NCBI RefSeq assembly: GCF_003977665.1
Contig: NZ_RYYV01000006.1
Span: forward strand, 124,001-188,000
Direction of reading: 5' to 3'
DNA length: 64,000 nt
DNA from: Dyella choica
Lineage (GTDB): Bacteria > Pseudomonadota > Gammaproteobacteria > Xanthomonadales > Rhodanobacteraceae
Part shown: one piece after another, positions 17,173-30,604 of the stretch
Numbering within the stretch: the stretch's first letter is position 1
Layout: each line of letters starts with the position of its first letter
Made by a program: the position numbers and the translations under genes
The notes under the pieces: model-generated
Told to the model about the DNA's origin: nothing
Database searches by the model: none
The model's input: only the letters and a program-made list of their open reading frames with translations

Positions 17173-19484
17173 GTGCCTTGCGCGAAAAGGTGGCATGGCA
17201 AAATCTGCAAGCACAAGCGCAAGCACTGGCAACCCAACATTTACGTGATCTGTTCGCTGCCGATCCGGGTCGCGCCGAACGTTATCGGGTCGAGGCGGCC
17301 GGCTGGCGGCTCGACTACGCCCGCCATCGCATGACCGACCAAACGCTGGAGCAGCTGTTCGCCCTGGCGCGCGAGTGCGGGTTGGAAGCGCGTCGCGACG
17401 CGATGTTCGCCGGCGAGAAGGTCAACACCACCGAGCAACGTGCCGCCTTGCATATTGCCTTGCGTACGCCTCCGCGTAGAGTGATCAAGGTCGACGGCGC
17501 CAACGTGGTGCCCGAGGTGCATGCGGTGCTCAAGCGCATGCGCCAATTTGCCGGCGCCATTCGCGAGGGCAGCTGGCTAGGCTTCAGCGGGCGGCCGATC
17601 CGCAACATCGTCAATATCGGCATCGGCGGTTCCGACCTGGGGCCGGTCATGGCGTACGAAGCGTTGCGTCACTACACCGACCGCAAGCTGACGATGCGTT
17701 TTGTGTCTAACGTCGACTACACCGATTTCGCCGAGGCCGTGCACGACCTGCGCCCGGACGAAACGCTGTTCATCGTCGCCTCCAAGACTTTCACCACGCT
17801 GGAGACCATGACCAACGCGCACAGCGCGCGGGACTGGCTGATGCAGGCGGCGGGCGGTGACAAAGGCGCAGTGGCGAAGCATTTCGTCGCTCTGTCCACC
17901 AACGCGAAGGCGGTTACGGAGTTCGGCATTTCCACCGAGCAGATGTACGGCTTCTGGGATTGGGTGGGCGGGCGCTATTCGATGGATTCGTCGATCGGCC
18001 TGTCCAGCATGATCGCGATCGGCCCGGATGCGTTCGCCGACCTGCTCGCCGGCTTCCACGTGATGGACGAACACTTTCGCACCGCGCCGCTGGAACGCAA
18101 CCTGCCGGCGATCATGGGCTTGCTGGGCGTGTGGTACACCGACTTCTTCGGCGCGGAAACGCAGGCGGTGCTGCCGTACGAGCAGTATCTGAAGCGTTTC
18201 CCGGCCTATCTGCAGCAGCTCACGATGGAGTCGAACGGCAAGCACGTTACCATCGACGGTGCACAGGTCGACTACGCCACCGGTCCGGTGTATTGGGGCG
18301 AGCCGGGCACCAATGGGCAGCATTCGTTCTACCAGCTCATCCACCAGGGCACGCGGCTGATTCCCTGCGATTTCGTCGGTTTCGGGCAATCGCTCAATCC
18401 GTCCGGGCGCCATCACGATCTGCTGCTGGCCAACATGATCGCGCAGGCCGAAGCGCTGGCCATGGGCAAGACGCTGGAGCAGGTGTTGGCCGAAGGCATC
18501 GATGCGAGCCTCGCGCCGCACCGCGTGTTCGAAGGCAATCGTCCTTCCAGCCTGTTGCTGGCGGATCGCCTGACGCCGCACGCCCTGGGGGCTTTGATCG
18601 CGCTGTACGAGCACATCGTGTTCACGCAGGCGGCGATCTGGGACATCAATCCGTTCGACCAGTGGGGCGTGGAACTGGGCAAGCAGCTGGCACTGCGCGT
18701 GGTGGACGAAATCGAATCGCCGCGCAAGCCGCTCAATCACGACAGCGCCACCAACGCGGCGATCGCCTGGTATCGCAAGGCCCGCCGCAAAACGGAAGCG
18801 GGCGCCGGTGCAGCGGTGGCGCAGGTGCAGCCGAAGGTGCTGGTGATCGATGTCGGCGGCAGCCACGTCAAGGCGATGATCAGCGGCAACAAGCGCGAGG
18901 TGGCGATCAAGTCCAGCCGCAAGCTGACGCCGGAAGACATGATCAAGCAGTTGCGTCCGGCCATGCGTGGCTGGAAGTACGAAGCGGTGAGCATCGGCTA
19001 CCCCGGTCCAGTGCTGCATGAACGCATTGCGCGCGAGCCGTACAACCTCGGCAAGGGCTGGGTCGGTTTCGATTTTGCAAAGGCCTTCGGTTGTCCGGTG
19101 AAGCTGATCAACGATGCGGCGATGCAGGCGCTCGGCAGCTATGCGGGCGGACGCATGCTGTTCCTCGGCCTGGGCACGGGCCTGGGCTCGGCGTTCATCG
19201 TCGACAGCATCGTCGAGCCGATGGAACTGGCGCATCTGCCGTATCGCAAGGGAACGTTCGAAGACTACGTCGGCGCGCGCGGCCTGAAGGAGCATGGCAA
19301 GAAGAAATGGCAGGCGCACGTGTTCGACGTGATCGGCCAGCTGCAGGCGGCGCTGGAGCCGGATTACGTCGTGCTGGGCGGCGGCAATGTGCGCCACCTC
19401 GAAGAGCTGCCGGACAACGTGCGGCGTGGCGACAACCTTAACGCCTTTGCGGGCGGCTTCCGTTTATGGGGGAACAGAACATGA
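17169..19484 (+). CDS. pgi: glucose-6-phosphate isomerase fused to a C-terminal ROK-type sugar kinase
   Basis: 771 residues in one uninterrupted frame. Residues about 1-540 are Pgi: [26 protein letters not shown] and the [15 protein letters not shown] active-site block are all intact. After an alanine/arginine-rich linker (about 540-556), residues 557-771 form a ROK-family kinase: [10 protein letters not shown] phosphate motif, SIGYPGPV, catalytic Asp in [11 protein letters not shown], and [13 protein letters not shown]. The ROK zinc motif is missing, as in polyphosphate/ATP glucokinase relatives. Normal Pgi is about 550 residues, so this is a true fusion by length. A bifunctional enzyme making glucose-6-P and converting it to fructose-6-P is inferred. 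Confidence 0.9.
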   Translation: MSALREKVAWQNLQAQAQALATQHLRDLFAADPGRAERYRVEAAGWRLDYARHRMTDQTLEQLFALARECGLEARRDAMFAGEKVNTTEQRAALHIALRTPPRRVIKVDGANVVPEVHAVLKRMRQFAGAIREGSWLGFSGRPIRNIVNIGIGGSDLGPVMAYEALRHYTDRKLTMRFVSNVDYTDFAEAVHDLRPDETLFIVASKTFTTLETMTNAHSARDWLMQAAGGDKGAVAKHFVALSTNAKAVTEFGISTEQMYGFWDWVGGRYSMDSSIGLSSMIAIGPDAFADLLAGFHVMDEHFRTAPLERNLPAIMGLLGVWYTDFFGAETQAVLPYEQYLKRFPAYLQQLTMESNGKHVTIDGAQVDYATGPVYWGEPGTNGQHSFYQLIHQGTRLIPCDFVGFGQSLNPSGRHHDLLLANMIAQAEALAMGKTLEQVLAEGIDASLAPHRVFEGNRPSSLLLADRLTPHALGALIALYEHIVFTQAAIWDINPFDQWGVELGKQLALRVVDEIESPRKPLNHDSATNAAIAWYRKARRKTEAGAGAAVAQVQPKVLVIDVGGSHVKAMISGNKREVAIKSSRKLTPEDMIKQLRPAMRGWKYEAVSIGYPGPVLHERIAREPYNLGKGWVGFDFAKAFGCPVKLINDAAMQALGSYAGGRMLFLGLGTGLGSAFIVDSIVEPMELAHLPYRKGTFEDYVGARGLKEHGKKKWQAHVFDVIGQLQAALEPDYVVLGGGNVRHLEELPDNVRRGDNLNAFAGGFRLWGNRT

Positions 19485-20527
19485 GTGCCGGGAAAGCACG
19501 GAACCTGCAACTGGGTTTCATCGGATTGGGCCGCATGGGCCTGAACATGGTGCGCCGCATGCTCGAAGCGGGCATCGAATGCGTGGTGTTCGATACTCAC
19601 GTCGAGGCGCGGCGCGAAGCGGCAGGTTTCGGCGCGACCGCGGCGGAATCGATCCAGGACCTGGTCGCCAGGCTCGACGGCGCGCGCGCGGTGTGGCTGA
19701 TGTTGCCAACGGCGGTGGTGGATGTAGTGCTCGATCAGCTCGTGCCGCTGCTCAATGCCGGCGATACGGTCATCGACGGCGGCAATTCGCACTACGTGGA
19801 AGACCTGCGTCGCGCGGAAGCCTTGAGCAAGCATCAGCTGATGTACGTGGACGTCGGCGTGAGTGGTGGCGTGTGGGGACGCGAGCGCGGCTACTGCCAG
19901 ATGATCGGCGGGCCCGAGTCCGCCTTCAAGCGCCTGGAGCCGGCGTTTGCGGCACTGGCACCGGGCGTGGATGCCGCGCCGCGCAGCGAAAGCCGGAGCG
20001 GCGATCCGTCGCCGGCCGAAAAGGGCTATCTGTATTGCGGTCCGAGTGGGGCAGGGCACTTCGTGAAGATGGTCCACAACGGCATCGAGTACGGCCTGAT
20101 GGCTGCGTATGCGGAAGGACTCAATGTGCTCAAGGGCGCCAATGCCGGCAAACAGAAGCGCACTGCAGACGCCGAGACCGCGCCGCTGGAACGTCCGGAG
20201 CTGTACCAGTACGACTTTCCGATCGCCGACATCACCGAGCTGTGGCGTCGCGGCAGCGTGGTTGGTTCGTGGCTGCTCGATCTCACGGCGGCGGAAATGG
20301 CGCGTGATCCGGGGCTCAACAGTTACACCGGCCGCGTTTCCGATTCCGGCGAAGGTCGCTGGACCGCGCAAGCCGCCATCGACGAGGGTGTGCCGGTGCC
20401 GGTGCTGACCGCCGCGCTGTTCGGCCGTTTCACTTCGCAAGGCAATGACCTTTACGCCAACAAGGTGATGTCGGCGATGCGCCATGCGTTTGGCGGGCAC
20501 CAAGAAAAAACCGGCGACAAGAGCTGA
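19481..20527 (+). CDS. gnd: 6-phosphogluconate dehydrogenase, decarboxylating (short GndA/YqeC type)
   Basis: 348 residues, shorter than the 470-residue E. coli Gnd, matching the compact YqeC-like class. N-terminal Rossmann motif [22 protein letters not shown], and the catalytic block [19 protein letters not shown] with lysine and asparagine in place. It oxidises 6-phosphogluconate to ribulose-5-P and CO2; the short class often prefers NAD. The ATG at 19481 overlaps the stop of the Pgi-ROK gene by 4 bp, and zwf starts 3 bp after its stop. Confidence 0.93.
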   Translation: MSAGKARNLQLGFIGLGRMGLNMVRRMLEAGIECVVFDTHVEARREAAGFGATAAESIQDLVARLDGARAVWLMLPTAVVDVVLDQLVPLLNAGDTVIDGGNSHYVEDLRRAEALSKHQLMYVDVGVSGGVWGRERGYCQMIGGPESAFKRLEPAFAALAPGVDAAPRSESRSGDPSPAEKGYLYCGPSGAGHFVKMVHNGIEYGLMAAYAEGLNVLKGANAGKQKRTADAETAPLERPELYQYDFPIADITELWRRGSVVGSWLLDLTAAEMARDPGLNSYTGRVSDSGEGRWTAQAAIDEGVPVPVLTAALFGRFTSQGNDLYANKVMSAMRHAFGGHQEKTGDKS

Positions 20528-20530
20528 GCC

Positions 20531-21970
20531 ATGGCCACCACTACGCTGGTGATCCTGGGCGCAAGCGGAGATCTGACCCAGCGGTTGCTGATGCCGGCGC
20601 TGTTTCGCCTGCATGCGCTGGGTCTGACGCGCGAATTGCGCATCGTGGGCTACGCGATGGAATCGTGGAGCCGCGAGCGCTTCGAGCGGCATATCCACAA
20701 AGCGCTGCAATCCTTTGCGCCGGACTACACGCCGGCGCACTGGAACCGCTTCCGCCGCCAACTCGATTACGTGGGCGGCGAGCTGCATCCCGAACACCTG
20801 TCGGCGCTGAAGGATAAATTGAGCCCCGGCACACTGTTTTATCTCGCGCTGCCGCCGCCGTTGTTCGGCACGGCGGCCGCGGCGCTAGGTCAGGCCGGAT
20901 TCGCCAAGGCGCCGAGGGGCGGCTGGCGCCGGCTGATCGTGGAAAAGCCGTTCGGCACCGACCTGGCTTCCGCGCAGGCCCTGCGCCAGGCCATGCACAC
21001 GCACTGGGAGGAAGAGCAGATCCTGCGCATCGATCACTTCCTCGGCAAGGAAACCACGCAGAACCTGATGGTGTTCCGCTTCGCCAATCGCTTCATCGAG
21101 CCGATCTGGAACGCGCAGCACATCGCCCAGGTGCAGATCACCTATGCCGAAACGCTCGGCGTCGAAAAGCGCGCGGCGTACTACGACAAGGCCGGCGCGT
21201 TGCGCGACATGCTGCAGAACCACTTGATGCAGCTGTTCAGCCTTACCGCGATGGCGCCGCTGGCGGAATGGGATCCGGAGGTCTTGCGCAACCACAAGGT
21301 GGAAGTGCTCCGCTCGACGCTGCCGATCACGCCGGCCAACGTGGATACGCATGCGGTGCGAGGGCAGTACCGGGCCGGCCGGATCGGGCGCAAGCAGCTT
21401 CCCGGCTATCGCAGCGAACCCGGCATCGCGCGGGGTTCCCGTACCGAAACGTTTGCAGCGCTGCGCCTGGAGATCGACAACTGGCGCTGGCGTGGCGTGC
21501 CGTTCTACCTGCGTAGCGGCAAGCGGCTGGCGACCAATTATTCGGAAATCGCCGTGCAATTCCGCGAAGTGCCTGGGGCCTTGCCCAAGGCGGTGCATGC
21601 GGGCAACAACTGGATGATCTTCCGCATCCGGCCGACCGAGCAGATGGATCTGCTGGTGACGGCGAAGCGGCCGGGCCTTGAGCTGGCCGGCCGGCCGGTG
21701 GTGCTCACCGCGCCTTACGCCAGCTCGGACGACCGCGAATTTTCCGCGTACGAGCAGTTGCTGACCGATGCGATCAGTGGCGACCGCACGCACTTCCTGC
21801 GTTTCGACGAAGTGGAATGGGCATGGAAACTGTTGATGCCGGTGCTCGATGCTTGGCAAGAGGGTGCGCCGGATTTCTACGCGGCCGGTTCCGAAGGGCC
21901 GGCTAGCCAGCAGCGTCTGCTCGATCCGGGGCATAGCTGGCGGTCGATTGCGCGCAACGGCGAGATCTAG
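20531..21970 (+). CDS. zwf: glucose-6-phosphate 1-dehydrogenase
   Basis: 479 residues. The nucleotide-binding motif GASGDLTQRLL, EKPFGTDLASA, and the catalytic RIDHFLGKETTQN are present and correctly ordered, with the DML..HLMQL structural motif following. It commits glucose-6-P to the oxidative pentose phosphate or Entner-Doudoroff route and makes NAD(P)H. No pgl (6-phosphogluconolactonase) is in the cluster, so that step must come from elsewhere. Last gene of the tal-pgi/ROK-gnd-zwf operon. Confidence 0.96.
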   Translation: MATTTLVILGASGDLTQRLLMPALFRLHALGLTRELRIVGYAMESWSRERFERHIHKALQSFAPDYTPAHWNRFRRQLDYVGGELHPEHLSALKDKLSPGTLFYLALPPPLFGTAAAALGQAGFAKAPRGGWRRLIVEKPFGTDLASAQALRQAMHTHWEEEQILRIDHFLGKETTQNLMVFRFANRFIEPIWNAQHIAQVQITYAETLGVEKRAAYYDKAGALRDMLQNHLMQLFSLTAMAPLAEWDPEVLRNHKVEVLRSTLPITPANVDTHAVRGQYRAGRIGRKQLPGYRSEPGIARGSRTETFAALRLEIDNWRWRGVPFYLRSGKRLATNYSEIAVQFREVPGALPKAVHAGNNWMIFRIRPTEQMDLLVTAKRPGLELAGRPVVLTAPYASSDDREFSAYEQLLTDAISGDRTHFLRFDEVEWAWKLLMPVLDAWQEGAPDFYAAGSEGPASQQRLLDPGHSWRSIARNGEI

Positions 21971-21974
21971 TCGG

Positions 21975-22067
21975 GCAGGCTGGGATGGCGATCGTAGGCT
22001 GGGATGTCAATCCCAGCATCGCGCAGGTGACATGCATGGCAATGCTGGGATTGGCATCCCAGCCTAC
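21975..22067. repeat. palindromic intergenic repeat, family B, copy 2
   Basis: Carries GTAGGCTGGGATG, AATCCCAGCATCGCG, GCATGGCAATGCTGGG and CATCCCAGCCTAC in the same order as copy 1 at 8706-8798. Located between zwf and queD. Confidence 0.8.
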
Positions 22068-22097
22068 GGGCGTGCCGCAGACGAGTAAAATGGCGCC

Positions 22098-22460
22098 ATG
22101 CATATCTTCAAAGTTTTCCAGATCGAAGCCGCCCATCGCCTGCCGAACGTGCCCGAGGGGCATAAGTGTGCGCGCCTGCACGGGCATTCCTTCCGCGTTG
22201 AAATCCATCTGCATGGTGAACCCGATCCCAAGCTCGGCTGGGTGATGGATTTCGCCGACGTCAAGGCGGCCTTTGCCCCGCTCTACGACCAGCTCGACCA
22301 CCGTTACCTGAACGACATCGAGGGCCTGGAGAATCCGACCAGCGAAAGGCTGGCGCGCTGGATCTGGACGCGCCTGGAGCCCAGCCTGCCGGGACTGGAC
22401 AAAGTGGTGGTGCACGAAACCTGTACTTCGGGCGCCAGCTGCTCCCGCAACAGTTTTTGA
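22098..22460 (+). CDS. queD: 6-carboxy-5,6,7,8-tetrahydropterin synthase
   Basis: 120 residues. The zinc histidines are His13 (EAAHRLP), His28 and His30 (CARLHGHSF), and the catalytic cysteine is Cys24 (EGHKCARL). Later CxxHE-type HETCTSGA holds the catalytic Glu. It converts dihydroneopterin triphosphate into carboxy-tetrahydropterin for queuosine synthesis. No other que genes are nearby, so it is a lone pathway member here. Confidence 0.95.
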   Translation: MHIFKVFQIEAAHRLPNVPEGHKCARLHGHSFRVEIHLHGEPDPKLGWVMDFADVKAAFAPLYDQLDHRYLNDIEGLENPTSERLARWIWTRLEPSLPGLDKVVVHETCTSGASCSRNSF

Positions 22461-22514
22461 CGCGGTGCAAAATTCACAAATCCATAACTAAACAGTTGCC
22501 GTAGTTGAAATTTT

Positions 22515-22527
22515 TGTGACAGTCACA
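22515..22527. promoter_or_regulatory. 13-bp perfect palindrome upstream of the phasin gene
   Basis: TGTGACAGTCACA lies in an AT-rich promoter region 88 bp before the phasin start. The half-sites TGTGA/TCACA resemble CRP/Clp sites but are separated by 3 rather than 6 bases. Confidence 0.4.
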
Positions 22528-22615
22528 TTTTTTAACAAGAATCATATTGCAGCGCACAAAAAGCTCTGTTAGGCTTTGTTCCACTATCCCATTCCCGCCG
22601 CGAGGGAACCAAGTC

Positions 22616-23011
22616 ATGACTCAGCAACTGAACACCCAGGTTTTCGCTTACGCCAAGCAGCTGGCCGAGAATGCGTTCAAGGCCCACGCCCTGACCATCA
22701 AGGGCCTGGAGCAGGTAGCCGAGCTGCAGCTCGCCGCGCTGGAAAAGCAGACCCAGGCGACGGCTGATTTCATTGCCCAGGCGGTGGAAGTGCGTGACAT
22801 CGACGCTCTGCGTGGCCTGTGGGAAAAGGGCGCCTCGCTGACCCGCGAGCAGGCTGAAGGCGCGGTTTCCGTCACCAAGGAAGTGGTCGCCGTGGCCCAG
22901 AAGACCGCCGAGTCGCTCAATGCGCTGCTGCAGGAACAGCAGAAGGCCGCCAACGAGGCCGTGGCCGCTCCGGTCGCTGCCATCAAGAAGGCCGCCGCCG
23001 CTGCCAAGTAA
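22616..23011 (+). CDS. phasin family protein
   Basis: 131 residues, almost entirely helical: MTQQLNTQVFAYAKQLAENAF, LEQVAELQLAALEKQTQATADF and an alanine/lysine-rich end (AAIKKAAAAAK). This pattern fits the phasin family (PF09361), proteins that coat polyhydroxyalkanoate granules. No phaC or phaZ lies nearby, so granule association is inferred from family only. GAGGGA lies 10 bases before ATG 22616, and a clear terminator follows. Confidence 0.85.
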   Translation: MTQQLNTQVFAYAKQLAENAFKAHALTIKGLEQVAELQLAALEKQTQATADFIAQAVEVRDIDALRGLWEKGASLTREQAEGAVSVTKEVVAVAQKTAESLNALLQEQQKAANEAVAAPVAAIKKAAAAAK

Positions 23012-23057
23012 TTCAAGCTCTTTCGCCTATCGCAACTCCCCTTGCGATAGGCCCTTG

Positions 23058-23085
23058 GGCCGGATGTAAGCATCCGGCCTTTTTC
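23058..23085 (+). terminator. Rho-independent terminator of the phasin gene
   Basis: Perfect 9-bp stem GGCCGGATG / CATCCGGCC with a TAAG loop followed by TTTTTCTT. A second, weaker hairpin (GCCTATCGCAA / TTGCGATAGGC) lies just upstream near 23031-23052. Confidence 0.85.
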
Positions 23086-23130
23086 TTGTCCGAAAATCCC
23101 CCCGAGACGGCGTGTCGCACGGGATGCGGC

Positions 23131-23160
23131 TTGCTGGCGCAAAAGCCTCGCTGATATACT
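23131..23160 (+). promoter_or_regulatory. candidate atp operon promoter
   Basis: TTGCTG, 18-bp spacer, TATACT with a T-run after it, 70 bp before the atpI start. Best sigma-70-like match between the phasin terminator and atpI. Confidence 0.5.
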
Positions 23161-23229
23161 TTTTTAGATAGGTTCGTGACCCGTGGCGGGTTTGATACCC
23201 TGCTACACGCTACACCGCGGGAATCTCAC

Positions 23230-23595
23230 GTGCTCAACAGTCTTGCTTCCGGTCGACGTCTTGCTTTGCGATTGTTGCTCTGGCAACTATCCGCGGCAAT
23301 CATCGTGGGTCTCGCTTTCGCGGCGCTAGGGCGTCGCGAGGCGATAGCGGCAGCGGCTGGGGCGGCGATCGCGGCGGCAGGTACTGCGCTGCTGTCGGTG
23401 AGGGCATTCAGCCAGGTGGGCGGCGCCGGTATGGCGCTGGGACGTCTGCTGACGGGCATGATCCTGAAATGGATGATGATCATCGGGGGGATGATCATGA
23501 TCATGTTTCAATGGAAATTGCCGCCGCTGGCTGCCATTACGGGGCTGGCGGCAGCGTACGCGGTTAATCTGCTGGCATTCAGATTTAAGGGTTGA
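23230..23595 (+). CDS. atpI: ATP synthase subunit I
   Basis: 121 residues with four hydrophobic helices (LALRLLLWQLSAAIIVGLAF, an alanine-rich second helix, a methionine-rich MMIIGGMIMIMF helix, and LAAAYAVNLL). The small AtpI protein assists c-ring assembly and is poorly conserved. GTG 23230 is chosen as start (GGGAA ribosome site nearby); an ATG/GTG start further upstream at 23176 would add a polar stretch not seen in the family. First gene of the atp operon, 3 bp before atpB. Confidence 0.85.
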   Translation: MLNSLASGRRLALRLLLWQLSAAIIVGLAFAALGRREAIAAAAGAAIAAAGTALLSVRAFSQVGGAGMALGRLLTGMILKWMMIIGGMIMIMFQWKLPPLAAITGLAAAYAVNLLAFRFKG

Positions 23596-24399
<804 letters not shown>

Positions 24400-24416
24400 T
24401 TTTGTTCACTTGTTAG

Positions 24417-24731
<315 letters not shown>

Positions 24732-24818
24732 TCCACCGGCGGCGCTTCGGCGCCGCCAACCCGACACGGGCGCCAGGCGCCCGTGTCCGCAATAATCCGA
24801 CGTACAGGTAACGCAGCG

Positions 24819-25289
24819 ATGGACTTCAATGCCACTCTAATTGGCGAAATGATTGCCTTCGCCTTTTTGATCTTGTTCTGTGTGCGATTCGTGTGGCCGC
24901 ATCTGACCAAGGCCATCGAGGAGCGGCAGCTGAAGATCGCCGAAGGCCTCAATGCCGCCGAGCGCGCGCATGCCGAATTGCGTGAGGCCGATAACAAGGC
25001 CGCCGCCGAGGTGAAGCAGGCTCGCCAGCAGGCGACCGAGATCATCGACCGTGCGCAGCAGCAGGCCAACCAGATTCTGGACAAGGCGCGCGCCGATGCC
25101 GTGGCGGAGATCAACCGCCTGAAAGCGGCCGCGCAGGACGACATCGCCTCGATGGCGCAGCGTGCACGCGAAGAGCTGCGCGAGCGCGTTGGTTCGCTGG
25201 CGGTGCAGGGCGCTTCGAAGATCGTGCAGCGTGAAATCGACGCGGCGGCGCACAAGGCGCTGCTCGACCAGCTCGCCACCGAGATCTGA
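24819..25289 (+). CDS. atpF: ATP synthase F0 subunit b
   Basis: 156 residues, exactly the E. coli length. N-terminal membrane anchor ([20 protein letters not shown]) followed by a long charged helix that forms the peripheral stalk ([17 protein letters not shown] onward). The ATG at 24819 gives [11 protein letters not shown], the family start; upstream in-frame codons to 24783 are rejected. Confidence 0.97.
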   Translation: MDFNATLIGEMIAFAFLILFCVRFVWPHLTKAIEERQLKIAEGLNAAERAHAELREADNKAAAEVKQARQQATEIIDRAQQQANQILDKARADAVAEINRLKAAAQDDIASMAQRAREELRERVGSLAVQGASKIVQREIDAAAHKALLDQLATEI

Positions 25290-25292
25290 TCG

Positions 25293-25829
25293 ATGGCGGC
25301 CCAGTCGATTACCCTCGCCCGTCCCTACGCCCGCGCCGCCTTCGAGCTGTCGCGGGCCGAGGGCACGCTTTCTTCCTGGTCGCAGGCGCTGGCTTTCGCC
25401 GCTGAAGTGGCGAAGGACGCACGTGTGGCCGCGCTAAGCAATGATCCGCGCGTACAGCCGCAGCAACTCGTGGCGTTGCATCTGCCCAATGGCTCGCAGG
25501 CGGATGGCGCCTTCGGCAAGTTCCTGGCGGAGCTGGCGGAAAAGCGCCGCATGCCGCTGCTGCCGGAAGTGGCCGCGCTGTACGAAACCTACAAGCGTGA
25601 ATCCGAGTCGCAGCTGCTGGTGAAAGTGACCAGCGCGATGGCCCTGGATGTCGCGCAGACCGAGCAGCTCAAGGCATCGCTCAAGCGCCGCTTCAAGCGC
25701 GAGATCGAACTGGAAACCCAGGTCGATGCTTCGCTGCTGGGCGGCGTGGTGATCGACACCGGCAGCGAAGTGATCGACGGCTCCGCCCGCGGTAGGTTGC
25801 AGCGCCTGGCTTCGGCACTCACGAATTAA
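25293..25829 (+). CDS. atpH: ATP synthase F1 subunit delta
   Basis: 178 residues. Helical N-terminal domain opening with [16 protein letters not shown] (the delta signature) and a C-terminal domain with [23 protein letters not shown]. It links F1 to the b-subunit stalk. Starts 3 bp after atpF stops. Confidence 0.96.
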   Translation: MAAQSITLARPYARAAFELSRAEGTLSSWSQALAFAAEVAKDARVAALSNDPRVQPQQLVALHLPNGSQADGAFGKFLAELAEKRRMPLLPEVAALYETYKRESESQLLVKVTSAMALDVAQTEQLKASLKRRFKREIELETQVDASLLGGVVIDTGSEVIDGSARGRLQRLASALTN

Positions 25830-25852
25830 GCATACACATTCAGGATCTGACC

Positions 25853-27403
<1,551 letters not shown>

Positions 27404-27493
27404 GCAATGCAAGGGTGTGCAGTCGTCCGTGCTGGATGACTGCACCGCAGGTCGGTCAACCGACCGAATAGGACCCAACAGGTTGAGGCAAAC

Positions 27494-28393
27494 GTGGCAA
27501 GCGGACGCGAAATTAAAACCAAGATCAAGAGCACGCAGAACATGCGCAAGGTGACGCGCGCGCTCGAAATGGTCTCGGCCTCCAAGATTCGCAAAGCGCA
27601 GGACCTGATGAAGGCCTCGCGTCCCTATGCGCGCGCCATGCGCAAGGTGATTGCGCATGTGGCGCAGGCGAGCACCGAGTTCAAGCATCCGTTCCTGGTC
27701 GAGCGTGCGGAAGTCGCCCGTGTGGCGTATGTAGTCGTGACCACCGACCGTGGTCTTTGCGGCGGCCTCAACTCCAACCTGTTCCGTCGCCTGCTGCCTG
27801 CCATTCGCGAATGGCAGGACAAGGGCGTGCAGGTCGACGTGGTGGCGATCGGCCAGAAGGCGGTGCAGTTCTTCCGCCGCCTCAAGGGCGTGAACCTGAT
27901 CGGCAGCACGACCCATCTGGGCGAGCGTCCGAAGCTGGAGCAGTTGATCGGCGTGATCAAGGTCGTGCTGGATGCGTACACGGAAGGCAAGCTGGATCGC
28001 GTCTACCTGGCCTACAACGACTTCGTCAACACCATGACCCAGAAGCCGACGATGGATGCGCTGCTGCCGCTGCCGGCGGTCGCCGCCGAACTGGAAGCGC
28101 AGAACATCGCGGGCGTCACGCTGGAACAGTCGCATGACTGGGACTACATCTACGAACCCGACGCGGCTGCCGTGCTCGAGCATGTGCTGGGCCGCTACAT
28201 CGAGTGCGTGGTGTACCAGGGAGTGCTGGAAAACCTCGCCAGCGAACATGCCGCGCGCATGGTGGCGATGAAGTCCGCGTCCGACAACGCCAGCAAGGTC
28301 ATCGCCGAGCTGACGCTGAGCTACAACAAGGCGCGCCAGGCCGCGATCACGCAGGAAATTTCCGAGATCGTCGGCGGCGCCGCGGCGGTTTGA
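27494..28393 (+). CDS. atpG: ATP synthase F1 subunit gamma
   Basis: 299 residues. N-terminal helix [23 protein letters not shown] and C-terminal helix [22 protein letters not shown] form the rotating coiled-coil shaft. The start is a GTG at 27494 preceded by GAGGCAA. A 90-bp gap separates it from atpA and holds a small inverted repeat (GGTCGGTC AACC GACCGA) near 27452. Confidence 0.97.
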   Translation: MASGREIKTKIKSTQNMRKVTRALEMVSASKIRKAQDLMKASRPYARAMRKVIAHVAQASTEFKHPFLVERAEVARVAYVVVTTDRGLCGGLNSNLFRRLLPAIREWQDKGVQVDVVAIGQKAVQFFRRLKGVNLIGSTTHLGERPKLEQLIGVIKVVLDAYTEGKLDRVYLAYNDFVNTMTQKPTMDALLPLPAVAAELEAQNIAGVTLEQSHDWDYIYEPDAAAVLEHVLGRYIECVVYQGVLENLASEHAARMVAMKSASDNASKVIAELTLSYNKARQAAITQEISEIVGGAAAV

Positions 28394-29899
<1,506 letters not shown>

Positions 29900-29988
29900 T
29901 CCAGGCCCTCGCAGGAGCTCGCCAGGGCGGGTTCCTGCCAAGCCGATAAATCCTTTCCGCCTGGTCCGCCGGGCGAAGCGAGACAGTT

Positions 29989-30411
29989 ATGAGCACTATT
30001 CGTTGCGATATCGTCAGTGCCGAAGCCGAGATCTTTCATGGCGACGCGGTGATGGTGGTCGCCACCGGCGAGCTGGGCGAGCTGGGCATCACGCCCCGCC
30101 ATGCCCCGCTGATCACCCGCCTCAAGCCCGGCCACATCGACGTGGTGCTGGAAGGTGGCGAGCGCCAGCAGTTCTATGTCTCCGGCGGCATCCTTGAAGT
30201 GCAGCCGCAGGTGGTCACCGTGCTGGCCGACACCGCCGCACGTGCCGCTGACCTGGACGAAGCCGCCGCCAAGCGCGCCAAGCAGGAAGCCGAGGATGCC
30301 CTGGCCAACCGCACCGGCACGATCGACGTGGCCGAGGCGCAGGCCAAGCTCACCCAGGCGCTGGCCCAGCTGCAGGCGCTGGAACGCCTGCGCAAGAACC
30401 TCAAGCACTGA
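29989..30411 (+). CDS. atpC: ATP synthase F1 subunit epsilon
   Basis: 140 residues. N-terminal beta-sandwich ([37 protein letters not shown]) and the C-terminal two-helix domain ([21 protein letters not shown] then [14 protein letters not shown]) that can inhibit hydrolysis. Last gene of the operon, followed at once by a terminator. Confidence 0.97.
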   Translation: MSTIRCDIVSAEAEIFHGDAVMVVATGELGELGITPRHAPLITRLKPGHIDVVLEGGERQQFYVSGGILEVQPQVVTVLADTAARAADLDEAAAKRAKQEAEDALANRTGTIDVAEAQAKLTQALAQLQALERLRKNLKH

Positions 30412-30432
30412 ACGCGTTGACATTCAGCATGA

Positions 30433-30460
30433 CGCCGGCCCAGTGCCGGCGTTTTTGTTT
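30433..30460 (+). terminator. Rho-independent terminator of the atp operon
   Basis: Perfect 7-bp stem CGCCGGC / GCCGGCG followed by TTTTTGTTT, 21 bp after the atpC stop. Confidence 0.88.
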
Positions 30461-30604
30461 GCACGCTGCTTTGATGCCTGCCCGTCGAGCAGGCTCCGCG
30501 TCGGCGTATTGGTTTGCGCACCGCTTTGACACTCGGGCGCCTCAAAGTGCATGCGCGTCAGCAGGTATTCTTAGTGCCCATCGTCATCCAGGCAGCGACC
30601 CCTT

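Noticed and set aside
17577..19397. A 606-codon open frame on the minus strand opposite the Pgi-ROK gene
   Set aside because: It is a mirror frame created by high GC third-position bias; translation is His/Arg/Ala-rich with no motif, while the plus strand carries intact enzyme signatures.
22461..22615. Considered a queuosine (preQ1) riboswitch near queD
   Set aside because: The region lies downstream of queD, not upstream, and lacks a recognisable preQ1 aptamer pattern.
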